From: Legionella santicrucis
GTDB lineage: Bacteria; Pseudomonadota; Gammaproteobacteria; Legionellales; Legionellaceae
Assembly (NCBI RefSeq): GCF_001468135.1
Contig: NZ_LNYU01000081.1
Span: forward strand, 62,001-126,000
Direction: 5' to 3'
Length of the DNA: 64,000 nt
The position numbers were made by a program, and so were the translations under genes. This document shows positions 62,180 through 64,000 of this stretch, piece after piece. Below the pieces are notes generated by a model that worked only from the letters and a program-made list of their open reading frames with translations, was not told the origin of the DNA and made no database searches. The stretch's first letter is position 1; every line of letters begins with the position of its first letter.

Positions 62180-62363
62180 TTGTGATCCTCTATACCGCGA
62201 TAATGATATTTAATCGATCCACCACGTTTTTTAATGGCCTAAGAATGTAAAATTTATATCGATAGCCATTTTTTTGCTATCCAAACAAGATGTTGATCTT
62301 GAGCGCTTTCCTTTAAAAGGATTTCAAGTCCATATTTTGTTCATTGTTTGGGCTCCTAAAATT

Positions 62364-62795
62364 TCATAAAATTTTTTTCATGTAATACCGTTTATGTCCA
62401 GTGGGGCAATCCTCAAGAATACCGAATATCTTATAGCCATGCTTTAAATAGAAATCTTTTGCCTGGAGGTTAAATGTATCTAAATGGATCAATTTGGCGC
62501 CCATAGCTCTAGCATCAGCTTCAACTTGATTAAGTAATAAAGCGCCTAATCCTTTGAGCCTATGATTTTCTTCCACAAAAAGCACATTAATAGCCAAGCA
62601 TTCTCCTAGATAAAAACAGCTTCTAACGCCAGCAATAATCAAGCTATTTTCTTTGATAACATAATCTTTCAAAACTTCAGTATCGCCATGAAATGAAAAT
62701 TGCTGGGCAACAAAAGCATTAATTTTATCATTGAGTGCTTCTGCTTCACCGTTTGTAGCAGGAGATAATTCGTAAGCAGATTTAATTGTGTTCAT
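62364..62795 (-). CDS. GNAT-family N-acetyltransferase
   Basis: A 143-residue acetyltransferase with the acetyl-CoA motif LFVEENHRLKGLGALLLNQVEADARAMGAKLIHLDTF and AKDFYLKHGYKIFGIL. Very like the middle of the protein encoded upstream (QAKDFYLKQGYEVFGVLDDCPKGHKR), so a recent duplicate. Start overlaps the upstream fragment by 4 bp. Confidence 0.85.
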   Translation of the reverse strand: MNTIKSAYELSPATNGEAEALNDKINAFVAQQFSFHGDTEVLKDYVIKENSLIIAGVRSCFYLGECLAINVLFVEENHRLKGLGALLLNQVEADARAMGAKLIHLDTFNLQAKDFYLKHGYKIFGILEDCPTGHKRYYMKKIL

Positions 62796-62938
62796 AACTT
62801 CTTTCTCATCTTTAAATAAGGGATATTATCTTCATCGAAATAATTACCCTCTGCCATATATCCATTTTTCAGATAAAAATTCACTGCTGAATCACGTGCA
62901 TGACAGTAAATAGTTCTGAATACAACATCCAAATTCAT
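62792..62938 (-). CDS. GNAT C-terminal fragment, 48 aa
   Basis: An ORF of 48 codons starting MNLDVVF and continuing ARDSAVNFYLKNGYMAEGNYF...LKMRKKL, the C-terminal half of a GNAT domain. The start follows the upstream stop directly (TAAATG), and its end overlaps the next start (ATGA). The acetyl-CoA site is missing, so it is most likely a decayed copy still read in the operon. Confidence 0.5.
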   Translation of the reverse strand: MNLDVVFRTIYCHARDSAVNFYLKNGYMAEGNYFDEDNIPYLKMRKKL

Positions 62939-64000
62939 TTACAATACCTTCTTGAGAAAAAATCGTGAATGTTCATACCAATATTTTTTTATTTCTCCTA
63001 TGCGTTGATATCCATTTTTTAAATAAAAATCTTCTGCTTGAAAATCCAAAGTATCTGTTATTGAGAAAATGCAACCTTGTTTGATGGCTTCTTGCTCCGC
63101 AGCATTCATTAATTTTGAGCCATATCCTTGTTTTCTGAGTTTTTCATCGACCCACAATGCTTCTATATAAACTGATTCTTTATCAAAATGTGCTTGTATT
63201 CCACCCAAAACATTCCCTGAATCATTTTTTAAAAATACTGAAAATTCTTTATCCCTAGGCTCTCCCATGATACGTTCATTGGAGGAAATTAATCCTTCCA
63301 TTACAGTATCATTATCAAATTGACTGGGACTATGATCGATAACAATTTCCAATTGGTCAGATTGATCATATTTATGATTCAACACCTTCTTCATAAAGAA
63401 TCTCTTATGGCCTTTGGGGCAGTCGTCTAAAACGCCAAATACTTCATAACCCTGTTTGAGGTAAAAGTCTTTAGCCTGAAAATCAAATGTATCTAGATGA
63501 GCTAGGGTTGCCCCAAGTTTCTTAGCCTCGTTTTCTGCATGGCTGAGCAGTTTACTACCCAGACCGGTTTTATAATATTTTTCGTCTACTGCTAAAATAT
63601 CTACAAACAGGATACCCCAACAATACATCAGAGATGTAATACCCGCGATAATTACCCCACTATCATCTTTTATAGAAAAATTTAAATTTATAAAAGGTTG
63701 TTCCTGGATAAATGGTACTTGGCTGTTATTGTATGATGTTATTTTACTTCCTATAACATCTATTTCATTTGGCTGGACTTTAACAATATGAAATGGTTCG
63801 ATATCAAATGATAAAACCCAATCTGCCAATTCTTGAGCAACCTCATGCAAAGCAAGATCGGTTGTATCGAGGATTTGTACATTCGCAACTTCTTCATAAC
63901 TTTTAAGAGCAGATAATCGGCTAAAATCCATGATACTTGCAGTATCTTCTTGGATAACATGTTGCATCCATTGCGGATCTTGATGATGCATACGCAGCCA
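62939..64000 (-). CDS. Protein with two GNAT domains, 5' end outside the window
   Basis: The frame is open to the window edge (WLR before the Met at 63991), so the real start probably lies beyond. Residues 1-80 of the visible part (MQHVIQEDTASIMDFSRLSALKSYEEV...VAQELADWV) are not GNAT and read like the C-terminal end of a small P-loop nucleotide kinase. Then come two GNAT domains, each with an acetyl-CoA site: ILAVDEKYYKTGLGSKLLSHAE and ALWVDEKLRKQGYGSKLMNAAEQEA, and QAKDFYLKQGYEVFG or QAEDFYLKNGYQRIG. The domains are mutually similar, and similar to the gene at 62364, so the array grew by duplication. Confidence 0.75.
   Translation of the reverse strand, partial: WLRMHHQDPQWMQHVIQEDTASIMDFSRLSALKSYEEVANVQILDTTDLALHEVAQELADWVLSFDIEPFHIVKVQPNEIDVIGSKITSYNNSQVPFIQEQPFINLNFSIKDDSGVIIAGITSLMYCWGILFVDILAVDEKYYKTGLGSKLLSHAENEAKKLGATLAHLDTFDFQAKDFYLKQGYEVFGVLDDCPKGHKRFFMKKVLNHKYDQSDQLEIVIDHSPSQFDNDTVMEGLISSNERIMGEPRDKEFSVFLKNDSGNVLGGIQAHFDKESVYIEALWVDEKLRKQGYGSKLMNAAEQEAIKQGCIFSITDTLDFQAEDFYLKNGYQRIGEIKKYWYEHSRFFLKKVL

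Overview
The window looks like a chromosomal segment of a Legionella species other than L. pneumophila. The best single marker is the macrophage infectivity potentiator gene mip at 25889-26590, which is recognisably Legionella but, compared with the L. pneumophila protein from memory, carries many substitutions. Low-GC DNA, mevalonate-pathway genes in a gammaproteobacterium, a csrA gene and several proteins that look like Dot/Icm effectors agree with this.

Region 1 (1-12 kb) begins inside an RND heavy-metal efflux pump followed by its outer-membrane factor, then a GDPD phosphodiesterase, Sua5-type tRNA threonylcarbamoyladenylate synthase, tRNA-Leu(CAG), an outer-membrane barrel protein, cyclopropane fatty acid synthase, a tandem GNAT protein and a Wip-like PPP phosphatase that is a likely effector. 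Region 2 (12-24.5 kb) is accessory: a MerR/TipAS regulator with its promoter beside a MATE exporter, interspersed palindromes, a frameshifted integrase remnant, a 5'-truncated hipA joined to an IS50/Tn5-like insertion sequence with both 19-bp ends visible, and a probable new effector with a pertussis-toxin-S1-like ADP-ribosyltransferase domain behind a candidate PmrA box.

Region 3 (24.5-57 kb) is mostly housekeeping: AmpG-like permease, mip, serine deaminase, a probable clan-CE cysteine protease/acetyltransferase effector, tilS-accA, a phosphopantetheinyl transferase, birA, csrA, two polysaccharide genes, lipA, PHA synthase, cbpA-cbpM, ftsB, mevalonate kinase and diphosphomevalonate decarboxylase, cpoB-pal, an Mla-type lipid transport operon, a coiled-coil effector candidate, and HMG-CoA reductase with phosphomevalonate kinase. 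The mevalonate genes are split into two clusters about 7 kb apart.

Region 4 (57-64 kb) starts after two identical tRNA-Lys(UUU) genes and tRNA-Arg(UCG). It is an integrative element: integrase beside tRNA-Arg, a small HTH protein, a CI-like repressor preceded by three evenly spaced palindromic operators, and cargo consisting of a VUT-family (YhhQ-like) transporter with a 7-C tract at its 5' end, two nucleoside deaminases (one with a signal peptide), and a tandem series of GNAT acetyltransferases running off the end of the window. The other end of the element is not in view.
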